NCBI GenBank assembly: GCA_037074705.1
Contig: JAYJMR010000019.1
Coordinates: 62,001-126,000, forward strand
Reading direction: 5' to 3'
From: Zhengitettix transpicula
Taxonomy: Eukaryota; Arthropoda; Insecta; Orthoptera; Tetrigidae
DNA length: 64,000 nt
The position numbers were made by a program, and so were the translations under genes. The number at the start of each line of letters is the position of its first letter. Within the stretch, counting starts at the first letter, position 1. This document shows positions 15,001 to 29,226 of this stretch, piece after piece. The notes under the pieces are model-generated. The model ran no database searches, was not told the origin of the DNA, and saw only the letters and a list, made by a program, of their open reading frames with translations.

Positions 15001-18000
15001 ATTTGAAGATTCTTGGTTGGTGAAATTCCAAACTTGTCGTCGAAACGTCGAAATATTACGATATAATAATTAATATTAATAGATTAAGATTTTAGAAGCG
15101 CAGGTTTGACTAATTTTTATAAAGAACTTATCATTTATTATGAAATAAGACTTTGTTATTTGAAGATTCTTGGTTGGTGAAATTCCAAACTTGTCGTCGA
15201 AACGTCGAAATTTTGGGATATATTAATTAATATTAATAGATTAAGATTTTAGAAGTGCAGGTTTGAGTAATTTTTATAAAGAACGAGTCATTTATTATGA
15301 AATAAGACTTTGTTATTTGAAGATTCTTGGTTGGTGAAATTCCAAACTTGTCGTCGAAACGTCGAAATTTTGGGATATATTAATTAATATTAATAGATTA
15401 AGATTTTAGAAGTGCAGGTTTGAGTAATTTTTATAAAGAACGAGTCATTTATTATGAAATAAGACTTTGTTATTTGAAGATTCTTGGTTGGTGAAAATCC
15501 AAACTTGTCGTCGAAACGTCGAAATATTACGATATAATAATTAATATTAATAGATTAAGATTTTAGAAGTGCAGGTTTGACTAATTTTTATAAAGAACGA
15601 GTCATTTATTATGAAATAAGACTTTGTTATTTGAAGATTCTTGGTTGGTGAAATTCCAAACTTGTCATCGAAACGTCGAAATATTACGATATATTAATTA
15701 ATATTAATAGATTAAGATTTTAGAAGTGCAGGTTTGAGTAATTTTTATAAAGAACGAGTCATTTATTATGAAATAAGACTTTGTTATTTGAAGATTCTTG
15801 GTTGGTGAAATTCCAAACTTGTCGTCGAAACGTCGAAATATTACGATATAATAATTAATATTAATAGATTAAGATTTTAGAAGCGCAGGTTTGACTAATT
15901 TTTATAAAGAACTTATCATTTATTATGAAATAAGACTTTGTTATTTGAAGATTCTTGGTTGGTGAAATTCCAAACTTGTCATCGAAACGTCGAAATATTA
16001 CGATATATTAATTAATATTAATAGATTAAGATTTTAGAAGTGCAGGTTTGACTAATTTTTTTAAAGAACGAGTCATTTATTATGAAATAAGACTTTGTTA
16101 TTTGAAGATTCTTGGTTGGTGAAATTCCAAACTTGTCGTCGAAACGTCGAAATATTACGATATATTAATTAATATTAATAGATTAAGATTTTAGAAGCGC
16201 AGGTTTGACTAATTCTTATAAAGAACGTATCATTTATTATGAAATAAGACTTTGTTATTTGAAGATTCTTGGTTGGTGAAATTCCAAACTTGTCGTCGAA
16301 ACGTCGAAATATTACGATATATTAATTAATATTAATAGATTAAGATTTTAGAAGTGCAGGTTTGACTAATTTTTATAAAGAACGTATCATTTATTATGAA
16401 ATAAGACTTTGTTATTTGAAGATTCTTGGTTGGTGAAATTCCAAACTTGTCGTCGAAACGTCGAAATATTACGATATATTAATTAATATTAATAGATTAA
16501 GATTTTAGAAGTGCAGGTTTGACTAATTCTTATAAAGAACGAGTCATTTATTATGAAATAAGACTTTGTTATTTGAAGATTCTTGGTTGGTGAAATTCCA
16601 AACTTGTCATCGAAACGTCGAAATATTACGATATATTAATTAATATTAATAGATTAAGATTTTAGAAGTGCAGGTTTGACTAATTTTTATAAAGAACGTA
16701 TCATTTATTATGAAATAAGACTTTGTTAATTGAAGATTCTTAGTTGGTGAAATTCCAAACTTGTCGTCGAAACGTCGAAATATTACGATATATTAATTAA
16801 TATTAATAGATTAAGATTTTAGAAGCGCAGGTTTGACTAATTCTTATAAAGAACGTATCATTTATTATGAAATAAGACTTTGTTATTTGAAGATTCTTGG
16901 TTGGTGAAATTCCAAACTTGTCGTCGAAACGTCGAAATATTACGATATATTAATTAATATTAATAGATTAAGATTTTAGAAGTGCAGGTTTGACTAATTT
17001 TTATAAAGAACGAGTCATTTATTATGAAATAAGACTTTGTTATTTGAAGATTCTTGGTTGGTGAAATTCCAAACTTGTCGTCGAAACGTCGAAATATTAC
17101 GATATATTAATTAATATTAATAGATTAAGATTTTAGAAGTGCAGGTTTGACTAATTTTTATAAAGAACGAGTCATTTATTATGAAATAAGACTTTGTTAT
17201 TTGAAGATTCTTGGTTGGTGAAATTCCAAACTTGTCGTCGAAACGTCGAAATATTACGATATATTAATTAATATTAATAGATTAAGATTTTAGAAGTGCA
17301 GGTTTGACTAATTCTTATAAAGAACGAGTCATTTATTATGAAATAAGACTTTGTTATTTGAAGATTCTTGGTTGGTGAAATTCCAAACTTGTCATCGAAA
17401 CGTCGAAATATTACGATATATTAATTAATATTAATAGATTAAGATTTTAGAAGTGCAGGTTTGACTAATTTTTATAAAGAACGTATCATTTATTATGAAA
17501 TAAGACTTTGTTATTTGAAGATTCTTGGTTGGTGAAATTCCAAACTTGTCGTCGAAACGTCGAAATATTACGATATATTAATTAATATTAATAGATTAAG
17601 ATTTTAGAAGTGCAGGTTTGACTAATTCTTATAAAGAACGAGTCATTTATTATGAAATAAGACTTTGTTATTTGAAGATTCTTGGTTGGTGAAATTCCAA
17701 ACTTGTCATCGAAACGTCGAAATATTACGATATATTAATTAATATTAATAGATTAAGATTTTAGAAGTGCAGGTTTGACTAATTCTTATAAAGAACGTAT
17801 CATTTATTATGAAATAAGACTTTGTTATTTGAAGATTTTTGGTTGGTGAAATTCCAAACTTGTCGTCGAAACGTCGAAATATTACGATATATTAATTAAT
17901 ATTAATAGATTAAGATTTTAGAAGTGCAGGTTTGACTAATTTTTATAAAGAACGAGTCATTTATTATGAAATAAGACTTTGTTATTTGAAGATTCTTGGT

Positions 18001-21000
18001 TGGTGAAATTCCAAACTTGTCGTCGAAACGTCGAAATATTACGATATATTAATTAATATTAATAGATTAAGATTTTAGAAGCGCAGGTTTGACTAATTCT
18101 TATAAAGAACGTATCATTTATTATGAAATAAGACTTTGTTATTTGAAGATTCTTGGTTGGTGAAATTCCAAACTTGTCGTCGAAACGTCGAAATATTACG
18201 ATATATTAATTAATATTAATAGATTAAGATTTTAGAAGTGCAGGTTTGACTAATTTTTATAAAGAACGTATCATTTATTATGAAATAAGACTTTGTTATT
18301 TGAAGATTCTTGGTTGGTGAAATTCCAAACTTGTCGTCGAAACGTCGAAATATTACGATATATTAATTAATATTAATAGATTAAGATTTTAGAAGTGCAG
18401 GTTTGACTAATTCTTATAAAGAACGAGTCATTTATTATGAAATAAGACTTTGTTATTTGAAGATTCTTGGTTGGTGAAATTCCAAACTTGTCATCGAAAC
18501 GTCGAAATATTACGATATATTAATTAATATTAATAGATTAAGATTTTAGAAGTGCAGGTTTGACTAATTTTTATAAAGAACGTATCATTTATTATGAAAT
18601 AAGACTTTGTTAATTGAAGATTCTTAGTTGGTGAAATTCCAAACTTGTCGTCGAAACGTCGAAATATTACGATATATTAATTAATATTAATAGATTAAGA
18701 TTTTAGAAGTGCAGGTTTGACTAATTTTTATAAAGAACGTATCATTTATTATGAAATAAGACTTTGTTATTTGAAGATTCTTGGTTGGTGAAATTCCAAA
18801 CTTGTCATCGAAACGTCGAAATATTACGATATATTAATTAATATTAATAGATTAAGATTTTAGAAGTGCAGGTTTGACTAATTTTTATAAAGAACGTATC
18901 ATTTATTATGAAATAAGACTTTGTTATTTGAAGATTCTTGGTTGGTGAAATTCCAAACTTGTCATCGAAACGTCGAAATTTTGGGATATATTAATTAATA
19001 TTAATAGATTAAGATTTTAGAAGTGCAGGTTTGAGTAATTTTTATAAAGAACGAATCATTTATTATGAAATAAGACTTTGTTATTTGAAGATTCTTGGTT
19101 GGTGAAATTCCAAACTTGTCATCGAAACGTCGAAATATTACGATATATTAATTAATATTAATAGATTAAGATTTTAGAAGTGCAGGTTTGACTAATTTTT
19201 ATAAAGAACGTATCATTTATTATGAAATAAAACTTTGTTATTTGAAGATTCTTGGTTGGTGAAATTCCAAACTTGTCATCGAAACGTCGAAATATTACGA
19301 TATATTAATTAATATTAATAGATTAAGATTTTAGAAGTGCAGGTTTGAGTAATTTTTATAAAGAACGAATCATTTATTATGAAATAAGACTTTGTTATTT
19401 GAAGATTCTTGGTTGGTGAAATTCCAAACTTGTCATTGAAACGTCGAAATATTACGATATATTAATTAATATTAATAGATTAAGATTTTAGAAGTGCAGG
19501 TTTGACTAATTTTTATAAAGAACGTATCATTTATTATGAAATAAGACTTTGTTAATTGAAGATTCTTAGTTGGTGAAATTCCAAACTTGTCGTCGAAACG
19601 TCGAAATATTACGATATATTAATTAATATTAATAGATTAAGATTTTAGAAGTGCAGGTTTGAGTAATTTTTATAAAGAACGAATCATTTATTATGAAATA
19701 AGACTTTGTTATTTGAAGATTCTTGGTTGGTGAAATTCCAAACTTGTCATTGAAACGTCGAAATATTACGATATATTAATTAATATTAATAGATTAAGAT
19801 TTTAGAAGTGCAGGTTTGACTAATTTTTATAAAGAACGAGTCATTTATTATGAAATAAGACTTTGTTATTTGAAGATTCTTGGTTGGGGTGAAATTCCAA
19901 ACTTGTCGTCGAAACGTCGAAATATTGGGATATATTAATTAATATTAATAGATTAAGATTTTAGAAGTGCACGTTTGAGTAATTTTTATAAAGAACGAGT
20001 TATTTATTATGAAATAAGACTTTGTTATTTGAAGATTCTTGGTTGGTGAAATTCCAAACTTGTCGTCGAAACGTCGAAATATTACGATATAATAATTAAT
20101 ATTAATAGATTAAGATTTTAGAAGCGCAGGTTTGACTAATTTTTATAAAGAACGAGTCATTTATTATGAAATAAGACTTTGTTATTTGAAGATTCTTGGT
20201 TGGTGAAATTCCAAACTTGTCATCGAAACGTCGAAATATTACGATATATTAATTAATATTAATAGATTAAGATTTTAGAAGTGCAGGTTTGAGTAATTTT
20301 TATAAAGAACGTATCATTTATTATGAAATAAGACTTTGTTATTTGAAGATTCTTGGTTGGTGAAAATCCAAACTTTTCGTCGAAACGTCGAAATATTACG
20401 ATATATTAATTAATATTAATAGATTAAGATTTTAGAAGTGCAGGTTTGACTAATTTTTATAAAGAACGTATCATTTATTATGAAATAAGACTTTGTTATT
20501 TGAAGATTCTTGGTTGGTGAAATTCCAAACTTGTCGTCGAAACGTCGAAATATTACGATATATTAATTAATATTAATAGATTAAGATTTTAGAAGTGCAG
20601 GTTTGAGTAAATTTAATAAAGAACGAGTCATTTATTATGAAATAAGACTTTGTTATTTGAAGATTCTTGGTTGGTGAAATTCCAAACTTGTCGTCGAAAC
20701 GTCGAAATATTGGGATATATTAATTAATATTAATAGATTAAGATTTTAGAAGTGCAGGTTTGACTAATTTTTATAAAGAACGTATCATTTATTATGAAAT
20801 AAGACTTTGTTATTTGAAGATTCTTGGTTGGTGAAATTCCAAACTTGTCGTCGAAACGTCGAAATATTGAGATATAATAATTAATATTAATAGATTAAGA
20901 TTTTAGAAGTGCAGGTTTGAGTAAATTTTATAAAGAACGAGTCATTTATTATGAAATAAGACTTTGTTATTTGAAGATTCTTGGTTGGTGAAATTCCAAA

Positions 21001-24000
21001 CTTGTCGTCGAAACGTCGAAATATTACGATATATTAATTAATATTAATAGATTAAGATTTTAGAAGTGCTGGTTTGAGTAATTTTTATAAAGAACGAGTC
21101 ATTTATTATGAAATAAGACTGTGTTATTTATAGATTCTTGGTTGGTGAAATTCCAAACTTGTCGTCGAAACGTCGAAATATTACGATATATTAATTAAAA
21201 TTAATAGATTAAGATTTTAGAAGTGCTGGTTTGAGTAATTTTTATAAAGAACGAGCCATTTATTATGAAATAAGACTTTGTTATTTATAGATTCTTGGTT
21301 GGTGAAATTCCAAACTTGTCGTCGAAACGTCGAAATATTACGATATATTAATTAATATTAATAGATTAAGATTTTAGAAGTGCGGTTTGAGTAAATTTTA
21401 TAAAGAACGAGTCATTTATTATGAAATAAGACTTTGTTATTTGAAGATTCTTGGTTGGTGAAATTCCAAACTTGTCGTCGAAACGTCGAAATATTGGGAT
21501 ATGTTAATTAATATTAATAGATTAAGATTTTAGAAGTGCAGGTTTGAGTAAATTTTATAAAGAACGAGTCATTTATTATGAAATAAGACTTTGTTATTTG
21601 AAGATTCTTGGTTGGTGAAATTCCAAACTTGTCGTCGAAACGTCGAAATATTACGATATATTAATTAATATTAATAGATTAAGATTTTAGAAGTGCAGGT
21701 TTGAGTAATTTTTATAAAGAACGAGTCATTTATTATGAAATAAGACTTTGTTATTTGAAGATTCTTGGTTGGTGAAATTCCAAACTTGTCGTCGAAACGT
21801 CGAAATATTACGATATATTAATTAATATTAATAGATTAAGATTTTAGAAGTGCAGGTTTGACTAATTTTTATAAAGAACTTATCATTTATTATGAAATAA
21901 GACTTTGTTATTTGAAGATTCTTGGTTGGTGAAATTCCAAACTTGTCGTCGAAACGTCGAAATATTACGATATATTAATTAATATTAATAGATTAAGATT
22001 TTAGAAGTGCAGGTTTGACTAATTTTTATAAAGAACGTATCATTTATTATGAAATAAGACTTTGTTATTTGAAGATTCTTGGTTGGTGAAATTCCAAACT
22101 TGTCGTCGAAACGTCGAAATATTACGATATATTAATTAATATTAATAGATTAAGATTTTAGAAGTGCAGGTTTGAGTAATTTTTATAAAGAACGAGTCAT
22201 TTATTATGAAATAAGACTTTGTTATTTGAAGATTCTTGGTTAGTGAAATTCCAAACTTGTCGTCGAAACGTCGAAATATTACGATATATTAATTAAAATT
22301 AATAGATTAAGATTTTAGAAGTGCTGGTTTGAGTAATTTTTATAAAGAACGTATCATTTATTATGAAATAAGACTTTGTTATTTGAAGATTCTTGGTTGG
22401 TGAAATTCCAAACTTGTCGTCGAAACGTCGAAATATTACGATATAATAATTAATATTAATAGATTAAGATTTTAGAAGCGCAGGTTTGACTAATTTTTAT
22501 AAAGAACGTATCATTTATTATGAAATAAGACTTTGTTATTTGAAGATTCTTGGTTGGTGAAATTCCAAACTTGTCGTCGAAACGTCGAAATATTACGATA
22601 TATTAATTAATATTAATAGATTAAGATTTTAGAAGTGCAGGTTTGAGTAATTTTTATAAAGAACGAGTCATTTATTATGAAATAAGACTTTGTTATTTGA
22701 AGATTCGAAATATTACGATATATTAATTAATATTAATAGATTAAGATTTTAGAAGTGCAGGTTTGACTAATTTTTATAAAGAACGTATCATTTATTATGA
22801 AATAAGACTTTGTTATTTGAAGATTCTTGGTTGGTGAAATTCCAAACTTGTCATCGAAACGTCGAAATATTACGATATATTAATTAATATTAATAGATTA
22901 AGATTTTAGAAGTGCAGGTTTGACTAATTTTTATAAAGAACGTATCATTTATTATGAAATAAGACTTTGTTATTTGAAGATTCTTGGTTGGTGAAATTCC
23001 AAACTTGTCGTCGAAACGTCGAAATATTACGATATATTAATTAATATTAATAGATTAAGATTTTAGAAGTGCAGGTTTGAGTAATTTTTATAAAGAACGA
23101 ATCATTTATTATGAAATAAGACTTTGTTATTTGAAGATTCTTGGTTGGTGAAATTCCAAACTTGTCGTCGAAACGTCGAAATATTACGATATATTAATTA
23201 ATATTAATAGATTAAGATTTTAGAAGTGCAGGTTTGACTAATTTTTATAAAGAACGTATCATTTATTATGAAATAAGACTTTGTTTTTTGAAGATTCTTG
23301 GTTGGTGAAATTCCAAACTTGTCGTCGAAACGTCGAAATATTACGATATATTAATTAATATTAATAGATTAAGATTTTAGAAGTGCAGGTTTGACTAATT
23401 TTTATAAAGAACGTATCATTTATTATGAAATAAGACTTTGTTATTTGAAGATTCTTGGTTGGTGAAATTCCAAACTTGTCGTCGAAACGTCGAAATATTA
23501 CGATATATTAATTAATATTAATAGATTAAGATTTTAGAAGTGCTGGTTTGAGTAATTTTTATAAAGAACGAGTCATTTATTATGAAATAAGACTGTGTTA
23601 TTTATAGATTCTTGGTTGGTGAAATTCCAAACTTGTCGTCGAAACGTCGAAATATTACGATATATTAATTAAAATTAATAGATTAAGATTTTAGAAGTGC
23701 TGGTTTGAGTAATTTTTATAAAGAACGAGTCATTTATTATGAAATAAGACTTTGTTATTTCTAGTTTCTTGGTTGGTGAAATTCCAAACTTGTCGTCGAA
23801 ACGTCGAAATATTACGATATAATAATTAATATTAATAGATTAAGATTTTAGAAGCGCAGGTTTGAGTAATTTTTATAAAGAACGTATCATTTATTATGAA
23901 ATAAGACTTTGTTATTTATAGATTCTTGGTTGGTGAAATTCCAAACTTGTCGTCGAAACGTCGAAATATTACGATATATTAATTAAAATTAATAGATTAA

Positions 24001-27000
24001 GATTTTAGAAGTGCTGGTTTGAGTAATTTTTATAAAGAACGAGTCATTTATTATGAAATAAGACTTTGTTATTTCTAGTTTCTTGGTTGGTGAAATTCCA
24101 AACTTGTCGTCGAAACGTCGAAATATTACGATATAATAATTAATATTAATAGATTAAGATTTTAGAAGCGCAGGTTTGACTAATTTTTATAAAGAACGAG
24201 TCATTTATTATGAAATAAGACTTTGTTATTTGAAGATTCTTGGTTGGTGAAATTCCAAACTTGTCGTCGAAACGTCGAAATATTACGATATATTAATTAA
24301 TATTAATAGATTAAGCTTTTAGAAGTGCAGGTTTGACTAATTTTTATAAAGAACGTATCATTTATTATGAAATAAGACTTTGTTATTTGAAGATTCTTGG
24401 TTGGTGAAATTTTAAACTTGTCGTCGAAACGTCGAAATATTACGATATATTAATTAATATTAATAGATTAAGATTTTAGAAGTGCAGGTTTGACTAATTT
24501 TTATAAAGAACGTATCATTTATTATGAAATAAGACTTTGTTATTTGAAGATTCTTGGTTGGTGAAATTCCAAACTTGTCGTCGAAACGTCGAAATATTAC
24601 GATATATTAATTAATATTAATAGATTAAGATTTTAGAAGTGCAGGTTTGAGTAAATTTTATAAAGAACGAGTCATTTATTATGAAATAAGACTTTGTTAT
24701 TTGAAGATTCTTGGTTGGTGAAATTCCAAACTTGTCGTCGAAACGTCGAAATATTACGATATATTAATTAATATTAATAGATTAAGATTTTAGAAGTGCA
24801 GGTTTGAGTAAATTTTATAAAGAACGAGTCATTTATTATGAAATAAGACTTTGTTATTTGAAGATTCTTGGTTGGTGAAATTCCAAACTTGTCGTCGAAA
24901 CGTCGAAATATTACGATATATTAATTAATATTAATAGATAAAGATTTTAGAAGTGCAGGTTTGAGTAATTTTTATAAAGAACGAGTCATTTATTATGAAA
25001 TAAGACTTTGTTATTTATAGATTCTTGGTTGGTGAAATTCCAAACTTGTCGTCGAAACGTCGAAATATTACGATATATTAATTAATATTAATAGATTAAG
25101 ATTTTAGAAGTGCAGGTTTGACTAATTTTTATAAAGAACGTATCATTTATAATGAAATAAGACTTTGTTATTTGAAGATTCTTGGTTGGTGAAATTCCAA
25201 ACTTGTCGTCGAAACGTCGAAATATTACGATATATTAATTAATATTAATAGATTAAGATTTTAGAAGTGCAGGTTTGACTAATTTTTATAAAGAACGTAT
25301 CATTTATTATGAAATAAGACTTTGTTATTTATAGATTCTTGGTTGGTGAAATTCCAAACTTGTCGTCGAAACGTCGAAATATTACGATATATTAATTAAA
25401 ATTAATAGATTAAGATTTTAGAAGTGCTGGTTTGAGTAATTTTTATAAAGAACGAGCCATTTATTATGAAATAATACTTTGTTATTTATAGATTCTTGGT
25501 TGGTGAAATTCCAAACTTGTCGTCGAAACGTCGAAATATTACGATATATTAATTAATATTAATAGATTAAGATTTTAGAAGTGCAGGTTTGAGTAAATTT
25601 TATAAAGAACGAGTCATTTATTATGAAATAAGACTTTGTTATTTGAAGATTCTTGGTTGGTGAAATTCCAAACTTGTCGTCGAAACGTCGAAATATTACG
25701 ATATATTAATTAATATTAATAGATAAAGATTTTAGAAGTGCAGGTTTGAGTAATTTTTATAAAGAACGAGTCATTTATTATGAAATAAGACTTTGTTATT
25801 TGAAGATTCTTGGTTGGTGAAATTCCAAACTTGTCGTCGAAACGTCGAAATATTACGATATATTAATTAATATTAATAGATTAAGATTTTAGAAGTGCTG
25901 GTTTGAGTAATTTTTATAAAGAACGAGTCATTTATTATGAAATAAGACTGTGTTATTTATAGATTCTTGGTTGGTGAAATTCCAAACTTGTCGTCGAAAC
26001 GTCGAAATATTACGATATATTAATTAATATTAATAGATTAAGATTTAAGAAGTGCAGGTTTGACTAATTTTTATAAAGAACGTATCATTTATTATGAAAT
26101 AAGACTTTGTTATTTGAAGATTCTTGGTTGGTGAAATTCCAAACTTGTCGTCGAAACGTCGAAATATTACGATATATTAATTAATATTAATAGATTAAGA
26201 ATTTAGAAGTGCAGGTTTGAGTAATTTTTATAAAGAACGAATCATTTATTATGAAATAAGACTTTGTTATTTGAAGATTCTTGGTTGGTGAAATTCCAAA
26301 CTTGTCGTCGAAACGTCGAAATATTACGATATATTAATTAATATTAATAGATTAAGATTTTAGAAGCGCAGGTTTGACTAATTTTTATAAAGAACGAGTC
26401 ATTTATTATGAAATATGACTTTGTTATTTGAAGATTCTTGGTTGGTGAAATTCCAAACTTGTCATCGAAACGTCGAAATATTACGATATATTAATTAATA
26501 TTAATAGATTAAGATTTTAGAAGTGCAGGTTTGACTAATTTTTATAAAGAACGTATCATTTATTATGAAATAAAACTTTGTTATTTGAAGATTCTTGGTT
26601 GGTGAAATTCCAAACTTGTCGTCGAAACGTCGAAATATTACGATATATTAATTAATATTAATAGATTAAGATTTTAGAAGTGCAGTTTTGAGTAATTTTT
26701 ATAAAGAACGAGTCATTTATTATGAAATAAGACTTTGTTATTTGAAGATTCTTGGTTGGTGAAATTCCAAACTTGTCGTCGAAACGTCGAAATATTACGA
26801 TATAATAATTAATATTAATAGATTAAGATTTTAGAAGTGCAGGTTTGAGTAAATTTTATAAAGAACGAGTCATTTATTATGAAATAAGACTTTGTTATTT
26901 GAAGATTCTTGGTTGGTGAAATTCCAAACTTGTCGTCGAAACGTCGAAATATTCCGATATATTAATTAATATTAATAGATTTAGATTTTAGAAGTGCAGG

Positions 27001-28033
27001 TTTGACTAATTTTTATAAAGAACGAGTCATTTATTATTAAATAAGACTTTGTTATTTGAAGATTCTTGGTTGGTGAAATTCCAAACTTGTCGTCGAAACG
27101 TCGAAATATTGGGATATATTAATTAATATTAATAGATTTAGATTTTAGAAGTGCAGGTTTGAGTAATTTTTATAAAGAACGAGTCATTTATTATTAAATA
27201 AGACTTTGTTATTTGAAGATTCTTGGTTGGTGAAATTCCAAACTTGTCGTCGAAACGTCGAAATATTCCGATATATTAATTAATATTAATAGATTTAGAT
27301 TTTAGAAGTGCAGGTTTGAGTAATTTTTATAAAGAACGAGTCATTTATTATTAAATAAGACTTTGTTATTTGAAGATTCTTGGTTGGTGAAATTCCAAAC
27401 TTGTCGTCGAAACGTCGAAATATTGGGATATATTAATTAATATTAATAGATTAAGATTTTAGAAGTGCAGGTTTGAGTAATTTTTATAAAGAACGAATCA
27501 TTTATTATTAAAGAAGACTTTGTTATTTTTAGATTCTTGGTTGGTGAAATTCCAAACTTGTCGTCGAAACGTCGAAATATTATGATATATTAATTAATAT
27601 TAATAGATTAAGATTTTAGAAGTGCAGGTTTGAGTAATTTTTATAAAGAACGAATCATTTATTATTAAAGAAGACTTTGTTATTTTTAGTTTCTTGGTTG
27701 GTGAAATTCCAAACTTGTCGTCGAAACGTCGAAATATTACGATATATTAATTAATATTAATAGATTAAGATTTTAGAAGTGCAGGTTTGAGTAATTTTTA
27801 TAAGCAACGAATCATTTATTATTAAAGAAGACTTTGTTATTTTTAGATTCTTGGTTGGTGAAATTCCAAACTTGTCGTCGAAACGTCGAAATATTACGAT
27901 ATATTAATTAATATTTATAGATTAAGATTTTAGAAGTGCAGGTTTGAGTAATTTTTATAAAGAACGTATCATTTATTATTAAATAAGACTGGTTTATTTT
28001 TTAGTCTCTTATTTGTTGAAATTTAAACTATCT
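1..28033 (+). repeat. 157-bp satellite array, about 178 monomers
   Basis: The stretch is a head-to-tail tandem array with a period of exactly 157 bp: the block aatattaatagatt starts at 1, 158, 315 and 472, and the phase holds for 28 kb apart from rare indels. I saw no strand switch and no inserted element. The monomer is AT-rich, contains a doubled cgtcgaaa motif and has stops in every frame. Copies differ by a few linked substitutions (gtgcagg or gcgcagg, gactaa or gagtaa, cgtatc, cgagtc or cgaatc, attacgat or tttgggat). The array starts before the window. On the right it degrades through 27,980-28,033, where the last partial copy can still be aligned. A pericentromeric, subtelomeric or interstitial heterochromatin block is the likely identity, but location is inference. 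Confidence 0.98.
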
Positions 28034-28890
28034 TCCTTATAAATTATTTTCAATTAGATGTAAATTTTTTTCATTTTATCTTTTGATGCCTAGGCCCACT
28101 TTTGCATCTTTGATTCCTTTTTTTAAATTTTTTCCCTCTCTTATACTAACAGTTGGTTGAGAGTCAAACTTCTTGCAAAGCACAGTTTTTTTATAGGTTA
28201 CAATAGTACAATGGTTGTACATTAATATCTTCTGCATTGTAGCTCAACTGAGCTGAAGATTGGTACTAAATAATGGACACACTATTGGCAGAATTATGCA
28301 AATGATTCCAAAAATAATTTCAATTTTTTTTTGTAATTCATTAAAAAAATATTTCTTTTTATATACCAATATATACAATATTACATATATATACAATTTA
28401 CACACATTACACTAGCAGCACAATCTCGGCATATATTACTTCTATTCAATTACAGTGCCGACCCTCTGTAATCCAATGTTTATTTTAATTCTGTTGGTAC
28501 GAAATTAATTTAAATTATGATTCATAACCCAATATTGTTTACTTCTCGTGCATTTGTGGTTGTTTATGTTGTACGTGATAAGAAATATTATAAGTACAGA
28601 ACTTTAAGGACTCGTGATTCTTCAAGATAGATCCAATCACTTGAGTGGAAACCTGCTGTATAGATTTCAAAAAATCATTTTCTAGTGTAACCACATTTAG
28701 AGACAGTTCAAATGTTCCTTTTCTTGATTTGAAAATAGTTCTTTCCTCACCAACTTTTTCATAAACTAATGTTATTTACTTTTTTCTGTACTCAAGAGGT
28801 GTAATTAAAAGTGACCAGAAAGGATTAATTTAAAATATTTTCCAAAAATAGGTACATCTGATGACCATCTCAGTTACAACGGTAAGTGCA
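28034..28890. other. AT-rich non-coding flank of the satellite
   Basis: This is single-copy-looking AT-rich sequence between the satellite edge and the polyadenylation signal of the SLC10-like exons. I see no reading frame, RNA gene or recognisable mobile element in it. Confidence 0.5.
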
Positions 28891-28891
28891 C

Positions 28892-28897
28892 TTTATT
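28892..28897 (-). terminator. Polyadenylation signal AATAAA for the SLC10-like gene
   Basis: The plus strand reads tttatt, which is AATAAA on the minus strand. It lies about 40 nt past the stop codon of the SLC10-like terminal exon, a normal distance for a short 3' UTR. This supports the exon below being the true last exon. Confidence 0.55.
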
Positions 28898-28935
28898 GAT
28901 GGAAACGAATCTTTTCAATGGACTTGAACTATGAA

Positions 28936-29117
28936 TCATGGAAAGACACTGTCATTTTCTTGTGGTGTTGAAATTTGTGCCTTCTTGGGGTCCTGTTGAT
29001 CCAAAGGTTCCAGCTCGTAACCGGGTTTCGTGTTGAAGGCACATCTTCGCAACTTGCTCACAGTGAGAAGCACCAGCAGCGGAAGAGGAGTCAGAACAGC
29101 AACCGCAACAGGAACAA
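28936..29117 (-). CDS. SLC10 bile acid:sodium symporter-like, last coding exon
   Basis: This is the terminal exon of an SLC10-family transporter, a group that co-transports sodium with bile acids or other organic anions across the plasma membrane. The minus-strand acceptor is TTTGTGTGCAG just right of 29,117. Joined to the upstream exon (one leftover base) it keeps the frame and reads VVPVAVAVLTPLPLLVLL, a final transmembrane helix, then a basic stop-transfer stretch SKLRRC and a polar cytoplasmic tail ending ENDSVFP at a TGA (28,936-28,938). A polyadenylation signal follows at once. Family assignment rests on the neighbouring exon. I found no exons for the N-terminal helices, so this is either the 3' end of a gene with very long introns or a stranded fragment. 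Confidence 0.7.
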
Positions 29118-29226
29118 CTGCACACAAATATCAGTTACATTCCTTGTGATGTTTTTGATTCAATCTGTATTCACATACAATGGCAAGACCTTGATTTGCC
29201 TCAGACGTACAACGGCAGGATAATAC

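Noticed and set aside
1..28033. CRISPR-like or gene-bearing reading of the repeat array
   Set aside because: The units are contiguous without spacers and the setting is eukaryotic; every frame is closed by frequent stops.
1..28033. CENP-B box in the satellite
   Set aside because: The inverse of the cgtcgaaacgtcgaaa block begins TTTCG but lacks the A and CGGG positions required by the box.
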